Positions 26,502 to 36,676 of a DNA stretch of 64,000 nucleotides are shown here, in pieces. The position numbers and the translations under genes were made by a program. Where the stretch lies: the NCBI RefSeq assembly GCF_003268005.1, contig NZ_CP014213.1, positions 2,129,501 through 2,193,500 of the forward strand. The letters are read 5' to 3'. Under the pieces are notes generated by a model. It did no database searches and was not told the DNA's origin. It saw only the letters and a list, made by a program, of their open reading frames with translations. The DNA is from Methanosphaera sp. BMS. Lineage in GTDB: Archaea > Methanobacteriota > Methanobacteria > Methanobacteriales > Methanobacteriaceae. Numbering within the stretch: the first letter of the stretch is position 1; each line of letters starts with the position of its first letter.

Positions 26502-27965
26502 ATGAAAGAAGTACTAACGCCCCTTGAAATGAGGTGTGTTGATAAAAATACAGAGTATAATAAATTACCTACTCTTGTATTGATGGAAAATGCCGGCAGC
26601 CAAATAGCATCATATATAATTGAAAATTATCCGGACAAGAAGAAAGTATCATTGTATGCAGGTACTGGTGGAAACGGTGGAGATGCTTTTGTAGCGGCAA
26701 GACACCTATTAAACCATGATTACAGGATACATCTTGTCTTGCTGTCGAGGCCCGAGAACATAAAAAATAAGGATTCAATCCTAAACTGGAATGTAATTGA
26801 GCATATCTCCAAGGCAGATGGGAATATTAGAATCAGCATCATAACTGATTCAACACAACTAAAACCGGACAACAGTGATATAATAGTCGATGCAATATTG
26901 GGTACCGGTATAAACGGTAAACTTAGACAGCCCGTATCAAAGGCAATTGACATAATCAATTACTCTCCTGCCATCAGATTATCGGTAGATGTACCTTCAG
27001 GTTTAAATCCTCTAACTGGGGAAGTATTTGATAAATGTGTGGTGGCACATAAGACATTGACCCTGCATAAGAAGAAAACTGGTTTACTGGATGCTCAAAG
27101 TTCCTATGTAGGGGATGTGGTGGTTCTTGATATTGGAATACCAAGAGTATCGGAAAAATATGTCGGCGAGGGGGACTTGCTTAAAATACCTAAGGTGAAT
27201 GTAAACAGCCATAAGGGACAAAACGGTTCTGTATTGATAGTGGGATCCAATAAGGACTATGTAGGGGCTGTTATATTTGCGGCTGAAAGTGCACTGAAGT
27301 CGGGTATTGATCTGGTCTATATAGTTGCACCAAAGTCCAGTGCTGATATAATTAAATCTTATAATCCTGAATTCATAGTTAGAAAAGTAGACGGGGATGT
27401 TCTAAGCCTTGATTGCTATGATGATGTTTGTGAATTATCTAAAAGGGTGGATTCCATATTGATAGGTTCCGGTGCAGGCTTGGATGATACGACCGCCGAA
27501 TTATATAATAAAATGGTGAATGATATAGATAAGCCTATCATAATAGATGCCGATGCATTGAAACTAGTGGATAAAGAAAAGATTATTAAAGCAAATACTA
27601 TCTTAACGCCACATCATGCGGAATTTGAGAAGTTCTTTTCAATTAAATTACCCTCAGATTTTGATGAGAAAATAGGCATATTGAGGAAGTTGTCAATTGA
27701 ATATAATACAACAATAGTACTTAAAGCAAAAACGGATATCATTGTAAATTCCGATGATTATAAATTAAATGATACGGGTAATGCTGGTATGACAGTTGGA
27801 GGAACCGGTGACATATTGGCGGGTATGATAACAGCCTATTCAACAAAAATGAACCTCTTTGACTCTGCATGTATATCCACATTTATTATCGGGCAGGTGG
27901 CAGATAAACTGCTTGATGAAAAAGGATATAGCTACACTTCAAATGATATATTGGAAAAGATATAG
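26502..27965 (+). CDS. nnr: Bifunctional NAD(P)H-hydrate repair enzyme (epimerase/dehydratase)
   Basis: Repairs hydrated NADH and NADPH. The N-terminal domain (about 1-205) is the YjeF_N epimerase with LMENAGSQIA, YAGTGGNGGDAFVAARHL and VDVPSGLNP. The C-terminal domain (about 220-487) is the ADP/ATP-dependent dehydratase of the ribokinase fold, with LKIPKVNVNSHKGQNGSVL and the nucleotide loop NAGMTVGGTGDILAG near 424-438. The length of 487 is as usual. AGAGGT precedes ATG. Pairing with ftr looks like convenience of transcription rather than a shared pathway. Confidence 0.96.
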   Translation: MKEVLTPLEMRCVDKNTEYNKLPTLVLMENAGSQIASYIIENYPDKKKVSLYAGTGGNGGDAFVAARHLLNHDYRIHLVLLSRPENIKNKDSILNWNVIEHISKADGNIRISIITDSTQLKPDNSDIIVDAILGTGINGKLRQPVSKAIDIINYSPAIRLSVDVPSGLNPLTGEVFDKCVVAHKTLTLHKKKTGLLDAQSSYVGDVVVLDIGIPRVSEKYVGEGDLLKIPKVNVNSHKGQNGSVLIVGSNKDYVGAVIFAAESALKSGIDLVYIVAPKSSADIIKSYNPEFIVRKVDGDVLSLDCYDDVCELSKRVDSILIGSGAGLDDTTAELYNKMVNDIDKPIIIDADALKLVDKEKIIKANTILTPHHAEFEKFFSIKLPSDFDEKIGILRKLSIEYNTTIVLKAKTDIIVNSDDYKLNDTGNAGMTVGGTGDILAGMITAYSTKMNLFDSACISTFIIGQVADKLLDEKGYSYTSNDILEKI

Positions 27966-28049
27966 TTATCAATTAATGTTTAATTGAGAATATTCATTAT
28001 TTAAAAAAGGATTATTTAAAAAAATATTGGAAAAAAATGGTTTAAATAA

Positions 28050-28070
28050 AGTATATACTTAGTATATACT
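28050..28070. terminator. Palindrome between convergent genes
   Basis: AGTATATAC-TTA-GTATATACT, perfect 9-bp arms, then AACTTTTTT. It lies between nnr (+) and the bofA-like gene (-), so a terminator is likely; an operator is less likely at a convergent junction. Confidence 0.5.
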
Positions 28071-28091
28071 AACTTTTTTGTTTAAGTATAA

Positions 28092-28343
28092 TTAAAATAT
28101 TATTGAATATAATACCAGTAAGAATGTCCCCAGAACTCCTCCAAAACCGGATATTGCTACAGTAATAAGGTTTATAGGTACATTAATTCCCGGAATAATA
28201 TTTACAAGTCCAAGGGTTATCCAACCAAATGCCAAATGCATGACTATTTTCAGAATGGTTCCACCATATTCAAGTATCAGTTTAAATGCCAGGATTAATA
28301 TAATAAATAATATAAATAATATTATTATTTCTTCAAGTAGCAT
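28092..28343 (-). CDS. BofA-family membrane protein
   Basis: An 83-residue protein that is almost all hydrophobic, with two to three membrane helices. The C-terminal PINLITVAISGFGGVLGTFLLVLY matches the BofA (pro-sigma-K processing inhibitor) family pattern. In archaea without sigma-K the role is unknown; regulation of an intramembrane protease is a guess from the bacterial namesake. GGAGGA precedes ATG. It is divergent from ogt. Confidence 0.8.
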   Translation of the reverse strand: MLLEEIIILFILFIILILAFKLILEYGGTILKIVMHLAFGWITLGLVNIIPGINVPINLITVAISGFGGVLGTFLLVLYSIIF

Positions 28344-28511
28344 GTGATTCCTCCTTTGAGTGACTTATTATGTATTTATATTTATGATTATAAATCTTTT
28401 GTTGTTTAAACAATCTATTATTTTAGTTATTCCTAAATTTTAATACTTTTATATACTCAAGAAATGATATATAATAATAACTTATAACTATTCAATCATT
28501 AAAATAAGGGG

Positions 28512-29090
28512 GTGCCAAAGGTTAGTATTTTAAAATATATAGTCATAAATACTCTAATTGGTGAAATAACAATTGTCTGGGATGATACCAATATGATTTT
28601 AAAAGAGATTCTTCTTCCGGACAACAATACCAAAAAATGTAATCTTGGAAACATCAGTTATACTGGAGTAATTTTTGAAAATCATCCGGACAGGTATATT
28701 CATACATTGATGTCAAAGATTAAGGATGCTATCATTGGACGTGAAGTTAAATTTGACATAGAAAAACTGGACTTATCGGAGCTAACAGATTTCCAAAGGA
28801 TTGTCTTAGAAAAGCAATTTGAAATTCCGCACGGTAAGGTTACATCCTACAAGGAACTGGCTAAAATGATAGAAAAACCACGCAGTGCAAGACCAACAGC
28901 TAATGTATTGGCATCCAATCCATTTCCGATAATAATTCCATGTCACAGGACAGTTCTTGCTACTTGGGAAGTAGGAGGATATGCGGGAATTAAAAATAAT
29001 TACTATAAGAAGTTTTTACTAACAAACGAAGGAGTAAAAATTTCCGATGATATCGTTGATGAATCATGCAGGTACGTCTACAATAAATAA
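28512..29090 (+). CDS. ogt: Methylated-DNA-protein cysteine methyltransferase
   Basis: Suicide repair protein that takes methyl groups from O6-methylguanine onto its own Cys. The active site is PCHRTVLA (the usual form is PCHRVI/V), preceded by the DNA-binding helix region IPHGKVTSYKELA and SNPFPIII. Length is 192 residues. The start is unclear: GTG at 28512 overlaps the ribosome binding site GGGGGTG, and no ATG occurs in frame nearby. An ATT at 28527 would fit the family's usual N terminus (LKYIVINTLIGE). Confidence 0.92.
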   Translation: MPKVSILKYIVINTLIGEITIVWDDTNMILKEILLPDNNTKKCNLGNISYTGVIFENHPDRYIHTLMSKIKDAIIGREVKFDIEKLDLSELTDFQRIVLEKQFEIPHGKVTSYKELAKMIEKPRSARPTANVLASNPFPIIIPCHRTVLATWEVGGYAGIKNNYYKKFLLTNEGVKISDDIVDESCRYVYNK

Positions 29091-29322
29091 CCTCCCATCG
29101 ATACTTTTTTTTAGAATCTAATTCTTCTTTTTATCCTAATTATACCGAATTCTTCAAGATTGATCTACTATTAATTACCAAAAAATCATTTATTTGATTT
29201 ATGCAATCTTTGAATTGCTAATTCAGTAAATAAAACGAAATCTATTGTAAAAATCTATTTATGAAGGTTATATGTAATATTTTTTAAAAAAAAGTGGATG
29301 GATGAAGTTTTTTCATCTAATT

Positions 29323-30546
29323 CTATTTTTTAGGTGAAATGTCTTCATCTTCATCTAATGCTACTCTCATTGTATCAGAATCTTGAGGTAAGTATCTTAA
29401 GAAGTCATCAGCTGCTCTTCTTACATCACTAGAACCGATGATGTATCTACCGGCAATAATAATGTCAGCACCATTTGTTATAGCTTTATCAACTTTTTCA
29501 GGTGTTACTCCTCCAGCAACAGCTGCAAGTCCTTTATCGCCAAGTTTAGCCTTAATATCTTTGATGTTACCCCATTCGGATGCTTGATCATCATCATTTT
29601 GTTTCATGGTTTCAGTATCAATATTTCTGTGTAACAATACTATGTTAGGTTTGAATTGGAGTTGATCAAGTTTTCCAAGTATGTCATCAACATTCATCAT
29701 GTCTAGTATTGAGTAAATACCCTGTTTGGTACATTCATGTATGGCCTTGTCAATTGAATCGACAGTTCCAAGACCTGATATTGCAACAGCATCGGCTGTC
29801 TCGTCAGCAGCCATTTTAACTTCTACTCTTCCAACATCTAATGTTTTAAGATCTGCTATGATGAATGCTCCAGGTCTTTCTTCTCTTATCTTACTGATGA
29901 TTTCAACACCGAATTTTTTGACAAGAGGAGTACCTGCTTCTATAAGAATTCTTTCACGTTTAGGTAAATCTCTTATAATGCTACGCATTTTCTCTTCATT
30001 ATCTAAGTCAAGTGCTACTTGTAAGTAAGGTGGGTTCCATAATTTCATGGCTTTGAATCCCATTATTGGGTGTGTTCCTCTGTCTTTTTCTGCCAATACT
30101 TTTTCTACATTTGGATATCCTTCAAATGCACGTCTAATTGCAAGTTTTGTTGCACCATAATTGTATTGGTATATTTTACGATAATCTTTTGCGGATGGAT
30201 CAATAAATACATTAACCATTATAACGATATCGTTAACTTTCTCTTTTGGTATAATATCCTCTTCTACAGCATCTGCCACTGCTCTTCCAACAGCAGTCTG
30301 TGCTGGACCAAATATTTTGCTTGCATCCTCCAAGTTCTGTACTGTAACTTTAGGGATGATAAGGGTTGCAGGTTTTGCTGGTAAGTTTGGTCTTATTACT
30401 GATAATAATGGTGTGTGTCCTACGGACATACTGGCCATATTATTAGCAAAAGCATGCCCAACTGGACCATCTTTGTCTCCGATTATCAAATCAATATGTG
30501 CTAATTCAGGACCGTTTCCAATTAAAGCTTCGCCTATTTCATACAT
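29323..30546 (-). CDS. fae-hps: Bifunctional formaldehyde-activating enzyme / 3-hexulose-6-phosphate synthase
   Basis: Residues 1-160 are Fae ([26 protein letters not shown]), which condenses formaldehyde with tetrahydromethanopterin. Residues 165-395 are Hps, a TIM barrel ([31 protein letters not shown]) that splits hexulose 6-phosphate to ribulose 5-phosphate and formaldehyde. In methanogens lacking the oxidative pentose pathway the pair makes ribose phosphate, with Fae capturing the formaldehyde. GGAG lies 9 bases before ATG 30546; the in-frame ATG at 30561 overlaps that site. Two inverted repeats lie upstream. Confidence 0.96.
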   Translation of the reverse strand: MYEIGEALIGNGPELAHIDLIIGDKDGPVGHAFANNMASMSVGHTPLLSVIRPNLPAKPATLIIPKVTVQNLEDASKIFGPAQTAVGRAVADAVEEDIIPKEKVNDIVIMVNVFIDPSAKDYRKIYQYNYGATKLAIRRAFEGYPNVEKVLAEKDRGTHPIMGFKAMKLWNPPYLQVALDLDNEEKMRSIIRDLPKRERILIEAGTPLVKKFGVEIISKIREERPGAFIIADLKTLDVGRVEVKMAADETADAVAISGLGTVDSIDKAIHECTKQGIYSILDMMNVDDILGKLDQLQFKPNIVLLHRNIDTETMKQNDDDQASEWGNIKDIKAKLGDKGLAAVAGGVTPEKVDKAITNGADIIIAGRYIIGSSDVRRAADDFLRYLPQDSDTMRVALDEDEDISPKK

Positions 30547-30583
30547 TAATTTATTCTCCATATAAATTTTAATTTTTCATAAC

Positions 30584-30601
30584 TCCATATAAATATATGG
30601 A
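30584..30601. promoter_or_regulatory. Palindrome just upstream of fae-hps
   Basis: TCCATATA-AA-TATATGGA, perfect 8-bp arms, 38 bases before the chosen start. It overlaps a TATA-like sequence, so a bound protein here could block the promoter. Confidence 0.45.
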
Positions 30602-30621
30602 TTTAAAAAAAGAAACTCATC

Positions 30622-30647
30622 AATATCATAAGTTCCGTTATGATATT
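30622..30647. promoter_or_regulatory. Perfect 10-bp inverted repeat upstream of fae-hps
   Basis: AATATCATAA-GTTCCG-TTATGATATT, 76 bases before the start. Arms are perfect and the spacer is 6 bases, a geometry typical of a dimeric regulator site. Confidence 0.5.
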
Positions 30648-31111
30648 ATATATGTACATACTAGGATAAATATTTGTGCAATCCAAAAAAATATTTCATT
30701 TTTTAACATTTTTCATTATTATCAATTCACTAATTACAGGTCTTTTTTCGCGTTTTAACGTATTTACCATGGGTATTCTCATGTACTATTTTTTTTATTA
30801 TAATATTCTATCTTCTTATAAGTGTATATTTGTGTGTGGATAGTATGGTTAACAAATTGTCTAAATGACACATTAAAAATTGGATTTGACGTTGGATTAA
30901 TGTTGAATGTTTTTTTGATTTTTGGAAAGATGGATTGTCCAATATTTTATTTGAATCTAATCAAATTGAATCAAGCAATCATTTGGGCTAATCTATTTTT
31001 GTACTCGGTTTTATCGTAGCTATTGAAGAATTATTGGGGCCATGATAGTTTACACAAACTATATATTTTTTTAATTAAAAAGATTATTCTATAAGGTTAG
31101 GATGTATTTTT
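30648..31111. other. Intergenic, no supported gene
   Basis: About 460 AT-rich bases upstream of the PHP gene. A 65-codon ORF from 30822 has no ribosome binding site and a Cys/Trp/Asn/Leu composition unlike its neighbours, so it is not called. No RNA gene recognised. Confidence 0.5.
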
Positions 31112-31768
31112 ATGATTATCGACACTCATATTCATAGCAAATATTCAAAGGATTCAATCACTCCATTAGAGGATATAATTAAATATAGTCAAAATATAGG
31201 ACTAAATGCAATAGCAATAACAGATCATGATGAGATAGAAGGAACATGGGCCATAAGGAAGCTGGAACATGAAGGGCTTATACTGATTCCGGGCGAGGAG
31301 GTTAGCAGTAGTGAAGGTCATATAGTGGCATTGGGCATAACAGATTACATCAAACCGCTTCAAAGTCCCCAGGAAACAGTGGATGAGATACATGACAATG
31401 CAGGTATAGCAATAGCGGCACATCCATACTGTTATTATAGAAGTGGGCTGGGAAATATTGTCCAATCACTTGATGTGGATGCAATGGAGACTATGAACTC
31501 AAGATTCATATTCGGCTTTTCAAATTACCTGGCAAAGAAGGTTTCAAAGAAAAACAACGTTCCGGCGATAGGTGCCAGTGACGCTCACTTCGTTAAGGGA
31601 ATAGGCCGATGTCATACGAGAATACCTGACTGCGATAGTGTTGATGAAATACTCAAAAATATCAAAAAGGGAAATACCGAGGCACTTGGTGAACGCACGC
31701 CAATGAATCTTATAATCAAAGAAGTCATACGTAAGAAAGGAAGAAAAACCAAGCCGAAAGGGGAGTGA
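31112..31768 (+). CDS. PHP-domain phosphoesterase
   Basis: A 218-residue metal-dependent hydrolase of the polymerase-and-histidinol-phosphatase superfamily. Metal ligands are visible in DTHIHSKYSKDS (residues 3-14), AITDHDEIEG, IPGEEVSS, IAAHPYCYY and ASDAHFVK. The compact form without extra domains resembles archaeal PHP phosphatases acting on small phosphate esters or nucleotides; the substrate is unknown. AGGATG lies ahead of ATG. It ends one base from a convergent gene, with a shared palindrome. Confidence 0.9.
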   Translation: MIIDTHIHSKYSKDSITPLEDIIKYSQNIGLNAIAITDHDEIEGTWAIRKLEHEGLILIPGEEVSSSEGHIVALGITDYIKPLQSPQETVDEIHDNAGIAIAAHPYCYYRSGLGNIVQSLDVDAMETMNSRFIFGFSNYLAKKVSKKNNVPAIGASDAHFVKGIGRCHTRIPDCDSVDEILKNIKKGNTEALGERTPMNLIIKEVIRKKGRKTKPKGE

Positions 31769-31769
31769 T

Positions 31770-32171
31770 TCAACGATATATCCTCAGGATATATTCATGC
31801 TTATCCACCACCTTTTTTCTACTGTAAGTCTCTTTATAACTGTTTGATGAATGATTTATAATGCTTTTATTCGTGCTTTCATCACTTAACGCGTAGTCAT
31901 CCTTACAACCGGATGATAATATATGTTCTATTTTTTCTTTTGTCCGGTTAATCTGTCGGCTGTCGTTTTTGTCAAGAGCTGTGGATAGTTTTGTAAGCAG
32001 TCCTTCATCTTCAAGTAACTCTAGCATATATCTGGGTTCTTTGTAGTCCTTTGTATTTGAGTTGGCAATGTCGGTTGTCTCCAAAAGATACGTTGTTGAT
32101 ACCAGTACAATCAATATTATTATCATTGCCAGTAACATGTCATATAATAGAAATTGTCCCTTGTTGTTCAT
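31770..32171 (-). CDS. Membrane protein with pilin-like N terminus
   Basis: A 133-residue protein starting MNNKGQFLLYDMLLAMIIILIVLV: a short positive segment, then KGQ and a hydrophobic helix. Archaeal type IV pilin-like (class III) signal sequences have this form, with cleavage before the Q. The outside part is polar, Ser/Lys-rich and Asn-rich with one Cys (SSGCKDD). No family recognised beyond that. It follows the AIR-synthase-like gene by 16 bases and may share its transcript. No good ribosome binding site is visible. Confidence 0.65.
   Translation of the reverse strand: MNNKGQFLLYDMLLAMIIILIVLVSTTYLLETTDIANSNTKDYKEPRYMLELLEDEGLLTKLSTALDKNDSRQINRTKEKIEHILSSGCKDDYALSDESTNKSIINHSSNSYKETYSRKKVVDKHEYILRIYR
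31776..31794. terminator. Palindrome at convergent gene ends
   Basis: ATATATCCT-C-AGGATATAT, 9-bp arms, inside the last codons of the pilin-like gene and directly after the PHP gene. It could slow both converging transcripts. Confidence 0.4.
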
Positions 32172-32187
32172 AATTTACTTTTATTTT

Positions 32188-33528
32188 TTATAATTTTCTT
32201 TCTTTAATGTGTTTTACTACTTTATTTTTCTTATTTATGGCACTCAGCGTTGCTTTATCTATAATTTTTATATTTTCATCATAGTTTTCATCATATAAGT
32301 TATCCACTACCTTTTTTATAGGGGTATATGCGGCTTCACGGAATTTCGGTGTTAACTCTTCACATTTGTCTTCATATTCAATAATGGTTTTCGAAGTATT
32401 GGTAATCTGTCCAATTACATCACATTTAATGTTGTTTTTAGTCAATAACTCCAATATTTCATCTTTGGCTTGGCCGTCTACTATTATCATTAAGGAATCT
32501 ATTGATACACCAAGTGCATCTATATCAAGGGTATCTAACATTTCAAGTACCGACGGATCTATTAAATTTTTAATTTTATCATAATTTAAATGAATGCCCA
32601 GCCCTGTGGTTTTATTTATTTCATTGCAATCTCCGATTAAACCACCATTTGTAATGTCGGTCATTGCATGGATGTTCTCTATTCTTTCATAATCATTTAA
32701 TAGTTGGCTTGCCTTGATAAACTGTACATTCAGGGTCTTGTCGATAACTTCGGGGTAATTGTTGTAGATTGCGGTTGTTGTTATTGTTCCTCCACCACAA
32801 CCTTCGGTCATGAGTATAACGTCGCCTGCTTTGGCATTGCTTCTTGCCTGTGGAATGTTTTTTGATGAGCCTACGGCACCCACTCCACCTACCAGCCTGC
32901 TTCCCAAGACCATGTCTCCACCTATACGTAGAGTACTTCCCGCTACCAGTGGTACACCGGTCAGTTCACTTACGGCACATATTCCGGCCGTAAAGTCAAG
33001 AAGTTTGCTTATGTCTCCATCATCAGCAAGGTGTATATCGCTTATAATCGCCACCGGATTGGCACCCATTACACATACATCACGTAGCGTTGCACGTGCA
33101 GTGTGAAAACCTGCCAGAAATGGATAATCACTAAGTCTTGAATGAATGCCATCTATGGCAGTGGTAATGTAGTATGTATCATCTACCTTTACCACTCCTC
33201 CATCATCCTGTGCTGTTGGATTTACCAGGGACTGACAATCGGTATTTCTGATTATTTCGGCTATTTTGCTGTGTACATAGAAATCACCCTTTCCGCGTGA
33301 ACCTACACCGAATTCACCCATGTGAATATTTGTTTTATAGTAGTCAGTTAAATCATTATCTATCTCCAGTGTTGTTTCGACTTCTTCTATAACCGCCTTG
33401 GCCAGTAATCGTGCTTTTTCGTTGCCGATATCCTTATAATAAAGTATTATATCTGAAAGTTTTTCTATTGTTTCTGTTTTGGGCTTTTTTTCTACAATGC
33501 TTCTTTTGGCGTATTCTTCCATATCCAT
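32188..33528 (-). CDS. AIR synthase-related protein (PurM/HypE superfamily)
   Basis: A 446-residue ATP-binding protein of the PurM/HypE/SelD/ThiL fold. Superfamily blocks are visible: NPTAQDDGGVVKV and TTAIDGIHSRL, then LRDVCVMGANPVAIISDIHLADDGD, VAGSTLRIGGDMVLGSRLVGGVGAVG and AMTDITNGGLIGDCNEI. It is longer than PurM by about 100 residues at the N terminus and lacks HypE's C-terminal Cys, so it is not the cyanide carrier. It is probably the archaeal HypE-related group of unknown function. GTGAT favours ATG 33528 over the in-frame GTG at 33537. Confidence 0.75.
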   Translation of the reverse strand: MDMEEYAKRSIVEKKPKTETIEKLSDIILYYKDIGNEKARLLAKAVIEEVETTLEIDNDLTDYYKTNIHMGEFGVGSRGKGDFYVHSKIAEIIRNTDCQSLVNPTAQDDGGVVKVDDTYYITTAIDGIHSRLSDYPFLAGFHTARATLRDVCVMGANPVAIISDIHLADDGDISKLLDFTAGICAVSELTGVPLVAGSTLRIGGDMVLGSRLVGGVGAVGSSKNIPQARSNAKAGDVILMTEGCGGGTITTTAIYNNYPEVIDKTLNVQFIKASQLLNDYERIENIHAMTDITNGGLIGDCNEINKTTGLGIHLNYDKIKNLIDPSVLEMLDTLDIDALGVSIDSLMIIVDGQAKDEILELLTKNNIKCDVIGQITNTSKTIIEYEDKCEELTPKFREAAYTPIKKVVDNLYDENYDENIKIIDKATLSAINKKNKVVKHIKERKL

Positions 33529-33691
33529 AGTTATCACAGGCTTTTGTATGATTATTCAAAAAGTGGGATTTATTTAATATAACATTTATCAAAAGACATA
33601 TATATTCTTATTAATAATTATGTATTGTATTGTTATTAAGGTTATCTGTTATAAAAAATTTAAAAAAAATATGATAAAAAAAGTAAAATGT

Positions 33692-34309
33692 TTAGATTAT
33701 ATCGACAAAGTTTTTAAGTATTTCAAGTCCCGCCTTTCCACTTTTTTCGGGATGAAATTGAAGTGCATGGACATTGTCTCTGCCGATACTGACTGGTACA
33801 TTCATTCCATAGTCGCATGTGGATGTAATGAGATTCTCATCATCCGGCTCAATATAATATGAATGGACAAAGTACATGTACTCCCCATCAACATTGTCAA
33901 GAAGCGTCGTGTCATTTGTTGGAGTATCATTAACCTTTATCTGATTCCATCCCATGTGTGGAATCTTAAATTCATCAGGCAAGTCAAACCTTTTAACGCT
34001 ACCCTCAAATATGTTTAATCCTTCCACGTCAGGACTTTCCTCACTACTTGTAAAAAGTACCTGAAGACCTAGACATATGCCGAGCAATGGCTTGTCATTG
34101 TCAACATGCTCATATATCAATTTTCTATAATTGTCAAGATTATTCATCACTGCACCATATGCTCCAACACCCGGCAATATGATGGCATCGGATTTGCTGA
34201 TAACATCCTCATCATCAGATACATTAACGTCCACGCCTATCTTCTTAAATCCATTATAGATACTTAGAATATTGCCGCTACCATAATCTAAAATTGTAAT
34301 GTCACTCAA
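33692..34309 (-). CDS. hisH: Imidazole glycerol phosphate synthase, glutaminase subunit
   Basis: HisH releases ammonia from glutamine for HisF in histidine synthesis. The class I glutaminase triad is visible: Cys in LGICLGLQVLF, His and Glu in ALQFHPEKSG. The N terminus ITILDYGSGNILSI is typical. AGGA is placed for a TTG start at 34309; GTG at 34318 is the alternative. hisF is not adjacent, as is common in methanogens with scattered his genes. Confidence 0.95.
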   Translation of the reverse strand: MSDITILDYGSGNILSIYNGFKKIGVDVNVSDDEDVISKSDAIILPGVGAYGAVMNNLDNYRKLIYEHVDNDKPLLGICLGLQVLFTSSEESPDVEGLNIFEGSVKRFDLPDEFKIPHMGWNQIKVNDTPTNDTTLLDNVDGEYMYFVHSYYIEPDDENLITSTCDYGMNVPVSIGRDNVHALQFHPEKSGKAGLEILKNFVDII

Positions 34310-34398
34310 AATATGCACTTCCTAAAAAAGTCGCTTGTTGTCTGAAAATGTAATTTTTACAAAAAAAGAGAATTTGCAGAATAGTTCATAACTCTGAA

Positions 34399-35424
34399 CT
34401 ATCTGTCACCTTCAGGTGTTTCGGAATCGTAGAAGTCCTTGATTCTTATTGTATCATCCAAGTCAGGCGTTGACACTTCATGTAATATGGTGTTTTCTGT
34501 TGCTACAATTGTATGTGGCGTGTTAGGTTCAATTCTGATTGTGTCTTTTTTGTTGAAGTATTCCTTTTTGTCTTCAAATTCAATGTATCCTTTACCGCTA
34601 ACGATATACATTGTTTCATCCTTGTTAGGATGGTAGTGGAAGCTTGTCTGATAACCTTCCTTGAGGAACAATTCCTTTGTAAGGTATTTTTCAGTATAGA
34701 TTAGTATTTTTTCGTATCCCCATGGCTTATCCACCCTGTTTTCATATTCCTGTTGGACCTGTTGTAATTCCTTGGAGGTATCAACTGCCATCCAGAATAA
34801 ACCGTTTTCCTTATAGTATCCTAACTTTTTGTCCTTAGCTAATTCAGGGAATATTGTTTTTTCAATATCTCCTGTTTGGTAGTTGCCGAAGTCAAGTTTA
34901 CCTTTGGAGAAGTATATTCCACCGTTTATGTAGTAGTCAAGAAGTGGTTTTTCCTTGAAGGACACGATCTTATCGCCACTTAAATCCACAATTCCATATG
35001 GGCTTGTCATTTGTGTGACAAATATTGTAAAGTCATATGGGGATTTTTCCCCATCTTCAATCATCTTTTTAATACTTAGATCTGCTACAACATCACCATT
35101 TCTTATAACACACTGTGTATCATCGTCTATATGTTCCATTCCAAGTCTTATGGCATTAAGCGTTCCTAGTGGCTGTTCTTCTCGTACATATTCAATGTCT
35201 ACGCCCATGTAGTTATTGCCGTAACGTTCTTCTATTTTTTCTCCTAAAAATCCTGTAAGAAGAATTACTTTTTTAACGCCTGCACTTTTAAAGTCAAATA
35301 TTTGTTTGTCTAGTATTGTATAGTCTTCTTTTAGTTCTACTAGTGGTTTTGGGACAGTTTCAGTAACCGGTCTTAGTCTTTTACCGAAACCTCCACATAA
35401 AATCATTCCTACTGTGTCGTTCAT
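34399..35424 (-). CDS. Sugar nucleotidyltransferase fused to a cupin (mannose-1-phosphate guanylyltransferase-like)
   Basis: The N-terminal 220 residues are a nucleotidyltransferase with the activator loop [21 protein letters not shown], catalytic NGDVV and PYGIVDL. The C-terminal 110 residues are a cupin like the isomerase part of type II mannose-6-phosphate isomerase/GMP enzymes: [43 protein letters not shown]. This suggests GDP-mannose or a similar activated sugar for surface polymers; the exact sugar is inference. GTGAT supports ATG 35424. Confidence 0.85.
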   Translation of the reverse strand: MNDTVGMILCGGFGKRLRPVTETVPKPLVELKEDYTILDKQIFDFKSAGVKKVILLTGFLGEKIEERYGNNYMGVDIEYVREEQPLGTLNAIRLGMEHIDDDTQCVIRNGDVVADLSIKKMIEDGEKSPYDFTIFVTQMTSPYGIVDLSGDKIVSFKEKPLLDYYINGGIYFSKGKLDFGNYQTGDIEKTIFPELAKDKKLGYYKENGLFWMAVDTSKELQQVQQEYENRVDKPWGYEKILIYTEKYLTKELFLKEGYQTSFHYHPNKDETMYIVSGKGYIEFEDKKEYFNKKDTIRIEPNTPHTIVATENTILHEVSTPDLDDTIRIKDFYDSETPEGDR

Positions 35425-35578
35425 CTGTATCACTCTGGTTTTTTATTTTATAATATTATCTTATTATTATCTATTTAATTCTATTTTTTTAATAATTATT
35501 AAATATTTACATTTAGAATCTTTTCATATAAATAGGCATTAAATCTAAATCTTTAATCCCACAATATATATTTCAGGA

Positions 35579-36622
35579 TTATATGTTATTCAGTATCGTC
35601 ACCATTAATTCTATCGTGTTTTCAATATCCTGACAGCTTGCCACACTAACAGGGGTATGCAGGTATCTTGTAGGCACGCTAATCACGCCAGTTATTATTC
35701 CTTCCCTATTTAAGTGTATTGCCGTTGCATCGGTTGTTCCACCATCGCTTGCCTCTAATTGAATCTCAATGTCCTTTATACTTGCGGCATTTATTATCAT
35801 ATCCTTCATTACTTTAGGTGTAATCACACCATCACCTGAACGGTCGGCCAATATGACTGCCGGTCCTGAACCCATTTTGCATGGTGACTCCTCAAGCTTT
35901 ATTCCAGGATGATCTCCACATATTGTCGTGTCAAGTGCAAATGCATAATCCGGATTTAAGTGGTAACTGGATACCTTGGCACCTTTAAGTCCCACTTCCT
36001 CCTGTACTGTTCCAACACCGTAAATTGTTGCCCTGCTTTCTGTTCGTTTCATGATTTCCATCATAACATAGCATCCGATTCTGTTATCCAAGGCCTTTCC
36101 CATTACCTTATCGTTCGGGTATTCTTCAAACCAGCTTCGAAGCGTGATCATATCTCCAACAGATACCATTTTTTCTGCATCTTCCCTGTCCTCTGCTCCG
36201 ATATCTATGAACATTTCATTGTATGGTATTACCTTGTTTTTCTCTTCTGCCTTGGTTACGTGTGGTGGTTTTGAACCGATTACACCCGGTACTTCTTTGC
36301 CGTCATGATGTATGATAACTGCCTGGTTACTTAGCATCTGGTCATTTATTCCACCGATTTTTATGAACTTGACAAATCCATTCTTATCTATGTATTTTAC
36401 CATTAAACCAATCTCATCCATGTGGGATGCAAGCATTACGGTCGGGGCATCCTCCTCTCCTTTTTTGGTACATACAACATTTCCCATGACATCAGTTTCA
36501 ATCTCATCAACGCTATCCTCAAGTTCTCTAATGATAATTTCACGTATCTTCTCTTCATTACCTGATATTGCAGGTGTCAGGCTTAATTCTTCCAGTAGTT
36601 TCACATTTCTTATAGTCGTCAT
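35579..36622 (-). CDS. M42-family metallo-aminopeptidase
   Basis: Dizinc peptidase of the PepA/FrvX/TET group that forms large tetrahedral complexes and trims peptides. Ligands are visible: ASHMDEIG (residues about 65-72), VMGKALDNRIGCY, TVQEEVGLKG (catalytic Glu and ligand), FALDTTI and the late H in RYLHTPVSVAS. The 347 residues are usual. Often mislabelled endoglucanase. GGAGGA precedes ATG. It is the third gene of a minus-strand run purE-ubiD-M42. Confidence 0.93.
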   Translation of the reverse strand: MTTIRNVKLLEELSLTPAISGNEEKIREIIIRELEDSVDEIETDVMGNVVCTKKGEEDAPTVMLASHMDEIGLMVKYIDKNGFVKFIKIGGINDQMLSNQAVIIHHDGKEVPGVIGSKPPHVTKAEEKNKVIPYNEMFIDIGAEDREDAEKMVSVGDMITLRSWFEEYPNDKVMGKALDNRIGCYVMMEIMKRTESRATIYGVGTVQEEVGLKGAKVSSYHLNPDYAFALDTTICGDHPGIKLEESPCKMGSGPAVILADRSGDGVITPKVMKDMIINAASIKDIEIQLEASDGGTTDATAIHLNREGIITGVISVPTRYLHTPVSVASCQDIENTIELMVTILNNI

Positions 36623-36676
36623 ATTATTCCTCCTTTGATTTATCTATCTTTTTTCTGATATTGTCTTCTAAGAGTA

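Noticed and set aside
30822-31019. 65-codon ORF upstream of the PHP gene
   Set aside because: No ribosome binding site, composition like translated AT-rich spacer, no recognisable motif.
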